NCBI GenBank assembly: GCA_030745875.1
Contig: JASLNT010000039.1
Span: 20,992 to 84,991, forward strand
Source of the DNA: Phycisphaerae bacterium
Lineage (GTDB): Bacteria > Planctomycetota > Phycisphaerae > SM23-33
DNA: 64,000 nucleotides
Direction of reading: 5' to 3'
The translations under genes were made by a program, and so were the position numbers. Below the pieces are notes generated by a model. It worked only from the letters and a program-made list of their open reading frames with translations. It had not been told where the DNA came from and searched no databases. Below, piece after piece: positions 7,228 through 15,059 of the stretch. The first letter of the stretch is position 1, and the number at the start of each line of letters is the position of its first letter.

Positions 7228-9009
7228 CTACTTCGCTGGTTCGAGTCGTCTGATAGCGATATCATCAAAGACGGACGCGGACTCCCAATTACCTAGGCCA
7301 AGGGGCTGGAGAATGGTCCATGGGGGCGGTGTGCCCGTCTTGTGCTTCGCCAGGGAGAGGTTGATTATCCTGGCGTCATCTATCCAAACTGTGATGTTGG
7401 TGCGTGTCACGCGTAATCGAATGTGGTAACAGCGATTGTCGTCGAACGTCATGAGTCGGGTTGTGGGGTTCTCCTTATCGACAGAGGTAAACCCGTCGAC
7501 TCGATCCAGCGCAACAACAGTTCCTTCTACCCCATCTCCCCTGACACCCCCGACGTTCAACAGACAGTACGAGTCGTCAACCGGGAAGACCACGTGGCAA
7601 AGACAGCCATGTCCACCGGTGCGCATTGCATTCAGCTTGAGTTCGTAATTCGTTCTCGGTAGCGTGAAACCCGTCCAGGAGATGCTCGTACTCCTCTCGC
7701 CGGCCTGTTCCAGCACAATCTGCCCGTCCCGGCCGTAGACCTTGCCGGGTAGATCGCAGGGAGCCTCCGTTAGCACACGCCAGCCTGTCAGCGTCTTGCC
7801 GTCGAAGAGATTCACCCAAGGGCCGGGAGTGAAGGATTCAACACCGGGCAATACGAACAGGCCCACACACACCCCGATCATCGCCAGAAACAGCAGCGCG
7901 GCCAGCAGGAACGTTTTGGGCCTCCGGCCTACTGCTCGGCCGATGTGTCTGAACACAGTCGCTCCAGAGGACGAGACTCCAGAGTCAGGCACCGCCGGAA
8001 AGTCTACTTTTTCCAGCGCGTCCAAGAGGTCCTCGGCGGTCTGGTAACGGTCTGAAGGTTCCTTCTCAAGAAGACGATGAATAATTCGAGCCAACGATGG
8101 AGGCGTCCCGGGAGACACGTCCGTCAACGGGGCTGGCTTGGCTTCAAGGTGCTTTGCCACCAATTCAGTGCCGATCGCCCCCGTAAAGGGCGGCTGGCCT
8201 GTGAATACCTGGTAGAACATCGCCCCCAGGGAATATAAATCGCAACGTGGATCATATTCCTCGCCCCGAAGGGCCTCCGGAGCCATGTACGCCGGTGTGC
8301 CTAACAGGAATGTCGGACGTGTGACGTCGAGATCAACGTCGGGCCTTTTGGCCAGACCGAAATCAGCAACCTTGGCCCATCCTCTGGCGGTCAGCAGAAT
8401 ATTCGACGGTTTTATGTCTCTGTGAAGAACTCCCACTCGATGTGCTTCGGCCAGCCCGCGAGCCACGTGCCTCATAAGCACCAGAGCGCTCGCCGGAGGT
8501 AATGGGCCGTCGCGGTCCAGAATATCGGCTAGGCTTCCACCATCCATATACTCCATAACAATGTAGTGCCACCCGCGATCATGACCTGTGTCGTACACTT
8601 CGATAATATTCGGGTGACCGGCGGCTGCGGCAGCTTGGGCTTCCCGCGTAAACCTGGCGAGAGAGGATTCGTTCCAGGCGGCGTCACCGGTAAGCACCTT
8701 CAAGACCACAATGCGATCCATATTCGGCTGCCGGGCGCGGAACACTGTGCCCATTCCCCCTTGCCCCAGGCGACTGATGATTTCAAAACCTCCCAGATCC
8801 CGGGGTGGGCTCACTTCGCTGTCAATTGACGTAGGCTGCTCTCGGCGCCCGCCATCCCGCCGCGAACCTGCATTGGTTACGTCAAGGCGCCATCGCCTCC
8901 GACAAGCCTTGCACTGCCACATGTGATCCGTAACGGCCGCCTGCTGCTGGGGCGTCAATTCGGCCGGCCTTCTTACGGACATCAGTTGCTCTATGTCTCG
9001 ACAGTCCAT
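7228..9009 (-). CDS. Ser/Thr protein kinase with zinc-finger-like N-terminus and DUF1080-like outer domain
   Basis: A 593-residue membrane kinase. Residues 3-36 carry C3...H29-x3-C33-x2-C36, the spacing of the zf-HC2 anti-sigma zinc domain. The kinase follows: glycine loop GQGGMGTVF (about 82), VVLKVL lysine (about 104), catalytic HRDIKPSNILL and DFGLAKR, and GTPAYMAPEALRG. All key catalytic residues are present. One membrane segment (FLLAALLFLAMIGVCVGLFVL) leads to an outer domain opening WVNLFDGKTLTGWRVL, like DUF1080/concanavalin-type sandwiches that contact glycans. ATG 9009 has AGGGG six bases upstream; the track GTG 9084 adds 25 weak residues. It converges on the glycosyltransferase cassette. 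An outside-sensing kinase linked to the nearby sigma factor is plausible inference. Confidence 0.88.
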   Translation of the reverse strand: MDCRDIEQLMSVRRPAELTPQQQAAVTDHMWQCKACRRRWRLDVTNAGSRRDGGRREQPTSIDSEVSPPRDLGGFEIISRLGQGGMGTVFRARQPNMDRIVVLKVLTGDAAWNESSLARFTREAQAAAAAGHPNIIEVYDTGHDRGWHYIVMEYMDGGSLADILDRDGPLPPASALVLMRHVARGLAEAHRVGVLHRDIKPSNILLTARGWAKVADFGLAKRPDVDLDVTRPTFLLGTPAYMAPEALRGEEYDPRCDLYSLGAMFYQVFTGQPPFTGAIGTELVAKHLEAKPAPLTDVSPGTPPSLARIIHRLLEKEPSDRYQTAEDLLDALEKVDFPAVPDSGVSSSGATVFRHIGRAVGRRPKTFLLAALLFLAMIGVCVGLFVLPGVESFTPGPWVNLFDGKTLTGWRVLTEAPCDLPGKVYGRDGQIVLEQAGERSTSISWTGFTLPRTNYELKLNAMRTGGHGCLCHVVFPVDDSYCLLNVGGVRGDGVEGTVVALDRVDGFTSVDKENPTTRLMTFDDNRCYHIRLRVTRTNITVWIDDARIINLSLAKHKTGTPPPWTILQPLGLGNWESASVFDDIAIRRLEPAK

Positions 9010-9395
9010 GTCATGCCCCTGGGCCATGTTTGAGCAACGCAATGGCGGCACACCTGAGGGGCTGCTAGCTGCCTGCGTCGTCACCAGTAATCAGCACGAG
9101 ATCAGTTGCGTCGTCTAGATCGACTCCTCCGACCAAGCTTCGTTGGACGATTACACTATGCTTTGTTCGAATTCACTAGACCCGATTCATTTGGGAGAAT
9201 GTCGTCTATCCATATTGTTGCACTAGGATTATATGCTGGCGATTCGATCCATGCAATCTTCGACTGCTCTGAACAACAGTCATCGTCCAATGTCTGGTCC
9301 ATCATTGAACTCGGTTCAATCAGCCCTCAAGCCGGACATAGAAGCTCTTTGGATCGGCACTGACCGATAGTCGTCGAATCACAAAATAGCGTTCA
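9010..9395. other. Intergenic, no gene recognised
   Basis: 385 bases between the kinase start and the end of the HTH gene. The region is comparatively AT-rich and contains only short overlapping ORFs with no support. It must contain the kinase promoter on the minus strand; I see no clear promoter, repeat or RNA. Confidence 0.5.
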
Positions 9396-9929
9396 CTACG
9401 GGGGGCTTGGGGCACCGCGCTGTTGGGCGGAGTTCATCTGTTCATTGCTAGCGTAAATATCTTCGTAGTTTTCGTCCGGGCCGCCGAGTTCTTTCACCAC
9501 CTGGGTTTTCAGGTCTTCAGACAGTTCGGTCAGGCTGTTGTACAAGGCGATCGGGTGCAGCGGTTTGGTTTCGTTTTCGTCGTCGGCGGGCGGTTTGGGC
9601 GGGTGCTTGGCGGATTGCTCGGGCAGGGCGAGCATGAACGTTTTCAGCAGGAACTCGCGACATTTGCGCGCGGTCTCACCATCGCCTTCGAGGGCGACTT
9701 TGATGTGCTTTGTCAGGATGGACTTCATCCACTTGGCGGCCATCCTAACTGTTTGCTGGCGGTAACCTTCTACTGTGGCGGCGATTTTGCGCTGGAGGTC
9801 GGGGCGTGAATGGTTGTTTGCGATCGACCAGACCGTGCGTCGCGATACTCCGGCGCGGGCTGCGATTTCGGAATGGGAAACGTCGCCGGCGGCGATTAGT
9901 TCGACGAGTAGGTCTTCATCGTAGGACAT
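9396..9929 (-). CDS. Helix-turn-helix protein, possibly terminase small-subunit-like
   Basis: A 177-residue protein, function not established. Residues about 18-38 (SHSEIAARAGVSRRTVWSIAN) form a clear helix-turn-helix. The middle is helical and basic (VRMAAKWMKSILTKHIKVALEG, ARKCREFLLKTFML). The C-terminus is acidic, proline-rich and probably disordered. This HTH plus helical layout recalls small terminase subunits and phage-derived DNA-binding proteins, but no other phage gene is present. ATG 9929 has GAGGT seven bases upstream. The DNA just upstream holds the 434-bp inverted-repeat element, whose hairpin ends could be its binding sites (speculative). Confidence 0.6.
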   Translation of the reverse strand: MSYDEDLLVELIAAGDVSHSEIAARAGVSRRTVWSIANNHSRPDLQRKIAATVEGYRQQTVRMAAKWMKSILTKHIKVALEGDGETARKCREFLLKTFMLALPEQSAKHPPKPPADDENETKPLHPIALYNSLTELSEDLKTQVVKELGGPDENYEDIYASNEQMNSAQQRGAPSPP

Positions 9930-9984
9930 GCGGTAACCTCGGGTTTCAGGTTTTGGGTTCTTGGGGTGTGCGATAACGACAACG

Positions 9985-10026
9985 ACGTCGCGACTTCGTC
10001 GCGAATAGGTCGACTCGGGCGTCGAT
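9985..10026 (+). repeat. Left 42-bp terminal inverted repeat
   Basis: Matches the reverse complement of 10377-10418 at 35 of 42 positions by my hand alignment. It contains its own perfect palindrome TCGCGAC-TTC-GTCGCGA and ends TCGGGCGTCGAT toward the inside of the element. Confidence 0.8.
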
Positions 10027-10376
10027 CGCTAAACGGGGTGTCGAGACATCAACAGCGGAATCAGCAACACGTTCGATCTTCGGGTTTCAGGTGCTCGTTC
10101 CACTAGAACCTGGAACGTGAAACAGGGTCCCTTCCTCTTCCATGAACATACTTACTGGCGAATGGGGGGTGGTTTTGGTCACCCCGCGAAAAACTTTTTT
10201 GTCCAGAGGAAATGTGAATCATGCAACAGTATGTACGACAAGTTGTTACGCGATTCGATCGCAAGAAAGAATTTTCAATTTCGACCAACAAAATTTCGAA
10301 AAATCTTTTCGCGCGCAACGAAGACAAGAATGTGTCAAGCGAATATCAAACAAGTAATCGACACTCCGTTTAGCTC

Positions 10377-10418
10377 ATCGACGCCCGAATCGACCTCGTC
10401 ACGACGAAGTCGTGATGC
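10377..10418 (-). repeat. Right 42-bp terminal inverted repeat
   Basis: Inverted partner of 9985-10026. Its internal palindrome is TCACGAC-GAA-GTCGTGA. Several stem differences from the left copy are compensatory (CG to TA in both arms), so the hairpin is kept while the sequence drifts. Confidence 0.8.
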
Positions 10419-10487
10419 CTAAAACGTCGTCCCCAATTGCCAATTGCCCATTCCCAATTGCCCGCCGTTGTGAACCAATTGTGAACC

Positions 10488-11651
10488 TCAGTCGATCGCG
10501 GGCGGTCTCTTGTAGATCGCCCAGACTGCTGCTGTTATGCATATCCCGAGCACCGGCGCCATCGCCGTCACATATCCTTGTGCAAAGGACCCAGAGGCGG
10601 TGTGGATCGATTCGCCCGCCAGTCCGGCCAGCGGGCCTATCATCAGGCCCAGACCGATCATCGATTCGTGCCCGCCGCCCGCGTCTACAGAGGCCTCCTT
10701 GACGACCATCGCGCAGTACATGGCGGACGAATACGACATCCCGGCTGCGAATCCGAACAGCATCTCACCGACGATAACCACAGCGATATTCGAGCCCAGA
10801 ATCACCATGAAAAACCCCGCCGGAAGGGCAAGCATCGTAACGCCCAGCCATCTTGCTCGCCCTCGCCATCCCCGCCATAAGCCCAGCGATACGAATGCGG
10901 CGAATCGCATGACGTCAAGGAGGCCCGAAGTGGCTGGTGCGAGTTGGCGCGAGCATCCGAGTTTCTCGAATATTCGCGGAGCGAGCGGTGCGAACACGAA
11001 TACCGCTATGTAGACCGCGAGCATGATCCATCGGCTGGCGACGAGCAGACCGGTGAGGTGTTCGGGATGCTCGTGTCTGGCGCCGCCGGTTGCGGGCGGA
11101 AGGGGCGGGGCGGGATTGGCTGGCAGGAGAAATGTCATGCCCAGCCCAACCAGCGACATTGCGCCTCCGACAACGAACAGCGCGGTCGGATGGATGCTTA
11201 TCAGCGGTCCGGCCGCCGCCAGGGCCAGCGGTACCGCCGCCGCCCAGGTTATGTTGAAGCGACCCATGACCTGTGCGGTCCGTGCGGGGGTGAGTCCGCT
11301 GGCGAGAAAACCCTCCAGCACCGGCCACTTAGCGCCATTGCCCAGCCCCAGCAGACCCATCGCTACGAACATCACCAGCGGTGAGACGAAGAAATACAAC
11401 CACACGTGCACGCAGACCAGCAGGGCGATAACGATCGTCATCTGGCGCCGCTCACCGATGAGCGACGCGAGCCAATGAGCCCTCCATGCGGCCAGGACGT
11501 ATCCGGCCCCGAACGTAAGGGCTAACCAGAGGTTCTCAGCGGAGTCAAACCCCAGCCGCTCCTTGCAGAAGAAGTAGACGCCCCGCTCGTCGAGAATCGT
11601 GACGAAACTCTCGAAGAACGTTATCAGGAGCAGTATTGCGATTCGGTTCAT
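10488..11651 (-). CDS. MFS transporter
   Basis: A 387-residue integral membrane protein with about ten to twelve hydrophobic segments and a central soluble loop (NPAPPLPPATGGARHEHPEH) between two six-helix halves, as in the major facilitator superfamily. Small-residue helices such as FVAMGLLGLGNGAKWPVLEG fit the family; the end is KRPPAID. MFS carriers move small molecules across the inner membrane by ion coupling; the substrate cannot be told from sequence. The start at 11651 is preferred because the protein begins directly with a membrane segment, although no strong ribosome site is visible. It is divergent from the lipoprotein gene at 11781. Confidence 0.85.
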   Translation of the reverse strand: MNRIAILLLITFFESFVTILDERGVYFFCKERLGFDSAENLWLALTFGAGYVLAAWRAHWLASLIGERRQMTIVIALLVCVHVWLYFFVSPLVMFVAMGLLGLGNGAKWPVLEGFLASGLTPARTAQVMGRFNITWAAAVPLALAAAGPLISIHPTALFVVGGAMSLVGLGMTFLLPANPAPPLPPATGGARHEHPEHLTGLLVASRWIMLAVYIAVFVFAPLAPRIFEKLGCSRQLAPATSGLLDVMRFAAFVSLGLWRGWRGRARWLGVTMLALPAGFFMVILGSNIAVVIVGEMLFGFAAGMSYSSAMYCAMVVKEASVDAGGGHESMIGLGLMIGPLAGLAGESIHTASGSFAQGYVTAMAPVLGICITAAVWAIYKRPPAID

Positions 11652-11780
11652 TGGGTGTGTCCGTGTTTGGAGGGAGTGTATTGCGGGCTTGTGGGCTGTG
11701 CAAGCGCAGCTTTCCGCTGGCCTGTGGAGCGGTCAGATGGTACGATCCCAATCGACGCCTTATTACACAGGAGAAACACC

Positions 11781-12356
11781 ATGTTCTACGACCAGACGCG
11801 GCGGACAAGAGTGTTGAGACGATTCGGGGCTCTTGCGATATTGATTTCGATGACGGCGGTTCTGGGCGGATGCGATTCCACGCGCCCGTTCGGAGATACT
11901 ATCCTCGACGGTTTGGGGACCGCCGGAAGGGCGACCGTGGGCGGATTGGAAACCGCCGGCCGCGCCACCGTGGGCGGATTGCAGTGGGCCGTCGACGGCG
12001 GCGAGACCGGTATTCGCGGAAGGACGCATGGGACCACCCCGCAACCGTTCGTGCTGGTTACGGGCCTGCGTTTTCCGGGCATCAAGCTCGAAGAACTCCG
12101 CGTGCTGTCGCTGTCGGCCGTTGACGGGAGGGGCAAACCGCTGGGCTGGAAAGAAGGAGCCTGGACCAAGAGCAAGTACGGTCCGGCCCTTACGATAACG
12201 GTCGAGCCCGAACAGACCACCCGTGTTGTCGATATAACCGCGGTGCTGATCTACCGCGGCGGTCGGTGGACGCTGTCTGCAAGATGCGTCGCCTCGCCGT
12301 CCGATCCGCAAGGCGGGCTGTGGACCACCGAACTGCTGACCGTTACCCGACAGTAA
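11781..12356 (+). CDS. Putative lipoprotein with tandem 11-residue repeat
   Basis: A 191-residue exported protein of unknown function. ATG 11781 follows AGGAG at seven bases; the track start at 11655 is upstream of the natural site. Two arginine pairs precede a hydrophobic stretch ending LGGC at Cys31, a good lipobox. Next come two tandem copies of an 11-residue unit (GLGTAGRATVG, GLETAGRATVG). The C-terminal domain (about 85-190) looks like a beta-sandwich, with FVLVTGLRFPGIKLEELRVL and VVDITAVLIYRGGRWTLSA. It probably sits in the cell envelope. The next gene, a radical SAM enzyme, is 91 bases downstream and separated by a hairpin. Confidence 0.7.
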   Translation: MFYDQTRRTRVLRRFGALAILISMTAVLGGCDSTRPFGDTILDGLGTAGRATVGGLETAGRATVGGLQWAVDGGETGIRGRTHGTTPQPFVLVTGLRFPGIKLEELRVLSLSAVDGRGKPLGWKEGAWTKSKYGPALTITVEPEQTTRVVDITAVLIYRGGRWTLSARCVASPSDPQGGLWTTELLTVTRQ

Positions 12357-12396
12357 ACCCGAAGTTTCCCGTGATTCGATGCGATTTGCGGCGGTT

Positions 12397-12430
12397 CGGT
12401 CGGACAGGCGTTTAAGCCTGCGACCGACCG
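12397..12430 (+). promoter_or_regulatory. Leader hairpin before the radical SAM gene
   Basis: CGGTCGG pairs with CCGACCG and inside it CAGGC pairs with GCCTG around GTTTAA, giving a two-part stem that ends 17 bases before the start codon. There is no T-run, so it is not a simple terminator; it could limit read-through or affect translation. Confidence 0.35.
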
Positions 12431-12447
12431 CCGGGACTATCCAGACC

Positions 12448-13704
12448 ATGCCCCAAAGCTCCAAACCCGTAAGACCCTTTTCGCTACTCGTAAAGCCCGC
12501 CTCGGCGGACTGCAACTTGCGGTGCGAGTACTGCTTCTACCTGGACCGGTGCGAACTGTATCCCGACGCGAAAGTGCACCGCATGAGCGACGAGGTGCTT
12601 GAGGCGATGGTGCGAACGTACCTGGCGACCGATCAGCCGCAGCATTCGTTCGGCTGGCAGGGGGGCGAGCCCACGCTGATGGGGCTCGAATTCTTCCAGA
12701 AGGCGATCGGATTTCAGCGTGCTTACGGTAACGCTTCGCGGGCGATCGTCTCCAACGGTCTGCAGACCAACACCACGCTGATAGACGACGATTTCGCGCG
12801 GCATCTGGGGAAGTTCAATTACCTGGTCGGCGTCAGCGTCGACGGGCCTGCGGAAATCCACAATCACTACCGACACAACATCGGCGGCGCCGACACGCAC
12901 GCGGCGGTGATGAAGGGGCTGGCCGCGCTCAAGCGGAATCACGTCGAATACAATATCCTCACGCTGGTCAGCCAGTCGAACGTCGCCCACGCGGCTGAAG
13001 TTTACAAGTACCTCTGCGGTATGGGCTGCCTCTACCAGCAGTACATCCCGTGCGTCGAGTTCGACTCGGACGGGAATCTGCTTCCGTTTGCGATTTCCGG
13101 CGACGAGTGGGGCGAGTTCATGTGCGAGATATTCGACCAGTGGTATCCCCAGGATACGCGAAAAGTGTCGATCCGCATGTTCGATTCGATCCTGACCAAA
13201 ATGGTCGACGACGTCTACAATGTCTGCCACATGGGCCGCGACTGCCGGCAGTACTTCGTAGTCGAATACAACGGAGACGTCTACCCGTGCGACTTCTTCG
13301 TAAAAGAACCGCTCAAACTGGGCAATGTGCTTACCGACTCATGGGCCGATCTCCAGGAATGCGACAAGTACCGCAAATTCGGGGCGATGAAACCCCAGTG
13401 GCACGAAGACTGCGACAACTGCGAGTACCTGAATTTCTGCAGCGGAGACTGCCTGAAACACCGCATCGAACAGCCCGGGGGCAGTCCGCAGACGCTAAGC
13501 TCGTTGTGCTCGGGATGGAAAAAGTTCTACCCGCACACGCTCAAGGCGTTCAGGAAACTCGCTGACGACGTTCGTCGCGAGCGGGCCGATACGCACCGTC
13601 AGGCCCAGGCCGAAGCGACGGGAACAACCGGCCAATCGGTAGGGCGGAACGAACCATGCCCGTGCGGCAGCGGTAAGAAATACAAGAAATGCTGCGGGCG
13701 ATGA
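12448..13704 (+). CDS. Radical SAM/SPASM protein, anaerobic sulfatase-maturase type, with SEC-C tail
   Basis: A 418-residue enzyme that probably converts an active-site Cys or Ser of sulfatases to formylglycine. The radical SAM cluster motif is C22-x3-C26-x2-C29 (CNLRCEYCFYL), followed by HSFGWQGGEPTLMGL. The SPASM region (CHMGRDCRQYF, VYPCDFFVKEPLKLGNVL, CDNCEYLNFCSGDCLKHR) supplies cysteines for two auxiliary [4Fe-4S] clusters. Unusually, the last 20 residues are a SEC-C zinc motif (PCPCGSGKKYKKCCGR), normally found on SecA. ATG 12448 is chosen because the family begins here; the ribosome site is weak. No sulfatase gene is in the window. It is followed after 16 bases by the PPC-domain gene. 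Confidence 0.88.
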   Translation: MPQSSKPVRPFSLLVKPASADCNLRCEYCFYLDRCELYPDAKVHRMSDEVLEAMVRTYLATDQPQHSFGWQGGEPTLMGLEFFQKAIGFQRAYGNASRAIVSNGLQTNTTLIDDDFARHLGKFNYLVGVSVDGPAEIHNHYRHNIGGADTHAAVMKGLAALKRNHVEYNILTLVSQSNVAHAAEVYKYLCGMGCLYQQYIPCVEFDSDGNLLPFAISGDEWGEFMCEIFDQWYPQDTRKVSIRMFDSILTKMVDDVYNVCHMGRDCRQYFVVEYNGDVYPCDFFVKEPLKLGNVLTDSWADLQECDKYRKFGAMKPQWHEDCDNCEYLNFCSGDCLKHRIEQPGGSPQTLSSLCSGWKKFYPHTLKAFRKLADDVRRERADTHRQAQAEATGTTGQSVGRNEPCPCGSGKKYKKCCGR

Positions 13705-13720
13705 ATGGAGCTTGAATCAG

Positions 13721-14155
13721 ATGGCGTTCTATAAGGAAATGACTCTGCGGACCAGTTACATAGGCAAGGGCGCCCACGGAGGCGATCTCCTGGGCGAGAT
13801 AACCGATTTCTGCAAGGCCCGCGGGATTACGCTGGGACGGGTCGAAGCGCTCGGGGCCTTGGTGCGGGCGAAGCTCGGATACTACAACCAGAACTCCCGC
13901 CGGTACGAAACGCTCGAGTTCGACGAACATCTGGAAATCACGAACCTCGTGGGAAACGTGTCGTTAAAGGACTCCCAGCCCATCGTCCACGCGCACGTTA
14001 CGCTGGCCAACGACCGGGGAATCGCTTATGGTGGTCACCTTGTGCCCGGATGCGAGATATTCGCCTGCGAGTTTGTTGTCCAGGCGTTTGACGGACCGCA
14101 GCTTAACAGAGGCTTTGACGAGCAAACGGGCCTGCCGCTTTGGAACGAAGAATAA
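13721..14155 (+). CDS. PPC/DUF296-domain protein
   Basis: A 144-residue protein that is essentially one PPC (DUF296) domain. YIGKGAHGGDLLGEITDFCK is the helix-containing start, ITLGRVEALGALVRAKLGYYN follows, and HAHVTLANDRGIAYGGHLVPG provides the conserved histidines and GGHL loop. In bacteria such stand-alone domains form trimers; in plants they accompany AT-hook DNA-binding proteins. The bacterial role is unknown. ATG 13721 has GGAGC ten bases before it. Spacing suggests one transcript with the radical SAM gene upstream and the isomerase gene 58 bases downstream. Confidence 0.85.
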   Translation: MAFYKEMTLRTSYIGKGAHGGDLLGEITDFCKARGITLGRVEALGALVRAKLGYYNQNSRRYETLEFDEHLEITNLVGNVSLKDSQPIVHAHVTLANDRGIAYGGHLVPGCEIFACEFVVQAFDGPQLNRGFDEQTGLPLWNEE

Positions 14156-14213
14156 ACTTATGGTGCGCCCCATTCATCGCTCGGGCGCTCCGGATATTGA
14201 AAGGATTGAAGCT

Positions 14214-15059
14214 ATGTCACAAATCTCCGCAGCAGACCGCCTGGGCGTATGCAGCTGGTCGCTCCAACCGTCAACCCCTGCCGAACTGATCGAAAAAGTA
14301 AGCGCAATCGGGATCAAGAAGATCCAGTTGGCGCTGGATCCGCTGGCGACCGACCCGGAGTGGGCTTCAGCGCCGGCGATGCTGGCCGAAGCCGGTGTCG
14401 AAATCGCATCCGGTATGTTCGGCTGCATCGGCGAGGACTACAGTTCGCTCGACGCGATCCGCGTAACAGGCGGGATCGTGCCCGACGAAACATGGGAAGG
14501 CAACTGGAAGAACATCACCGCCGTAGCCGACATTACCGCCGAGCTGGGCGTCTCGCTGGTTAGCTTTCACGCGGGCTTCCTTCCGGAATCTTCGGGCGAT
14601 CCGAGCTACGCGAAACTCACCGAACGGATCCGCCAGATAGCCCAACTGTTCGCCGGAAAGGGAATCGACCTGGCGTTGGAGACCGGGCAGGAGGACGCCG
14701 ATACGCTGAAGGCCTTCCTCGACGACCTCAGCGAGCCGAACGTGGGCGTTAACTTCGACCCGGCCAACATGATCCTGTACGCCAAGGGCGACCCGGTGGC
14801 GGCGGTTAAAACGCTGATGGGCTACCTCAAACAGGTGCACGTCAAGGATGCGTTGCCCACCGATACGCCCGGAACGTGGGGCAGTGAAGAGGTCGTCGGG
14901 ACCGGAGCGGTGGACTGGGATGCGTTCCTGGCCGCGTTGGACGAGGGCGGTTTCGACGGCGCCATGTGCATCGAGCGAGAGGCCGGAGACGACCGACCGG
15001 GCGACATCGCAAAAGCACGCGATTTCATCACTACAGCGACCGCGAAGGAGGGCGAATAA
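14214..15059 (+). CDS. Sugar phosphate isomerase/epimerase (TIM barrel, AP-endonuclease-2 fold)
   Basis: A 281-residue cytoplasmic enzyme of the xylose-isomerase-like family. DRLGVCSWSLQP opens the barrel. Metal-site signatures include SLVSFHAGFLPE, DLALETGQE, VGVNFDPANMILY, LKQVHVKD and GAMCIERE, consistent with a divalent metal bound by Glu, Asp and His. ATG 14214 with AAGGA nine bases upstream is preferred; the track start lies inside the previous gene. The stop overlaps the next start in TAATG, so it is translationally coupled to a Gfo/Idh/MocA dehydrogenase, a common pairing in inositol or keto-sugar breakdown. Exact substrate unknown. Confidence 0.88.
   Translation: MSQISAADRLGVCSWSLQPSTPAELIEKVSAIGIKKIQLALDPLATDPEWASAPAMLAEAGVEIASGMFGCIGEDYSSLDAIRVTGGIVPDETWEGNWKNITAVADITAELGVSLVSFHAGFLPESSGDPSYAKLTERIRQIAQLFAGKGIDLALETGQEDADTLKAFLDDLSEPNVGVNFDPANMILYAKGDPVAAVKTLMGYLKQVHVKDALPTDTPGTWGSEEVVGTGAVDWDAFLAALDEGGFDGAMCIEREAGDDRPGDIAKARDFITTATAKEGE

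Larger units (their letters stand above)
9985..10418. mobile_element. Candidate MITE/REPIN-like non-autonomous element
   Basis: A 434-bp non-coding, AT-rich segment bounded by imperfect 42-bp inverted repeats, each containing a hairpin. This architecture resembles REP doublets or miniature inverted-repeat elements moved by a transposase in trans. I see no clear target-site duplication and no transposase gene in the window. It may instead be a regulatory region of the adjacent HTH gene. Confidence 0.4.
9930..10487. other. 558-bp non-coding region holding an inverted-repeat-bounded element
   Basis: No credible gene. It includes the element at 9985-10418, a 13-bp direct repeat TCGGGTTTCAGGT at 9939-9951 and 10080-10092, a short inverted repeat GTTCCA...TGGAAC near 10097-10116, an AT-rich core (about 10190-10370), and at 10430-10465 tandem copies of CCAATTGCC. 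Confidence 0.6.
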
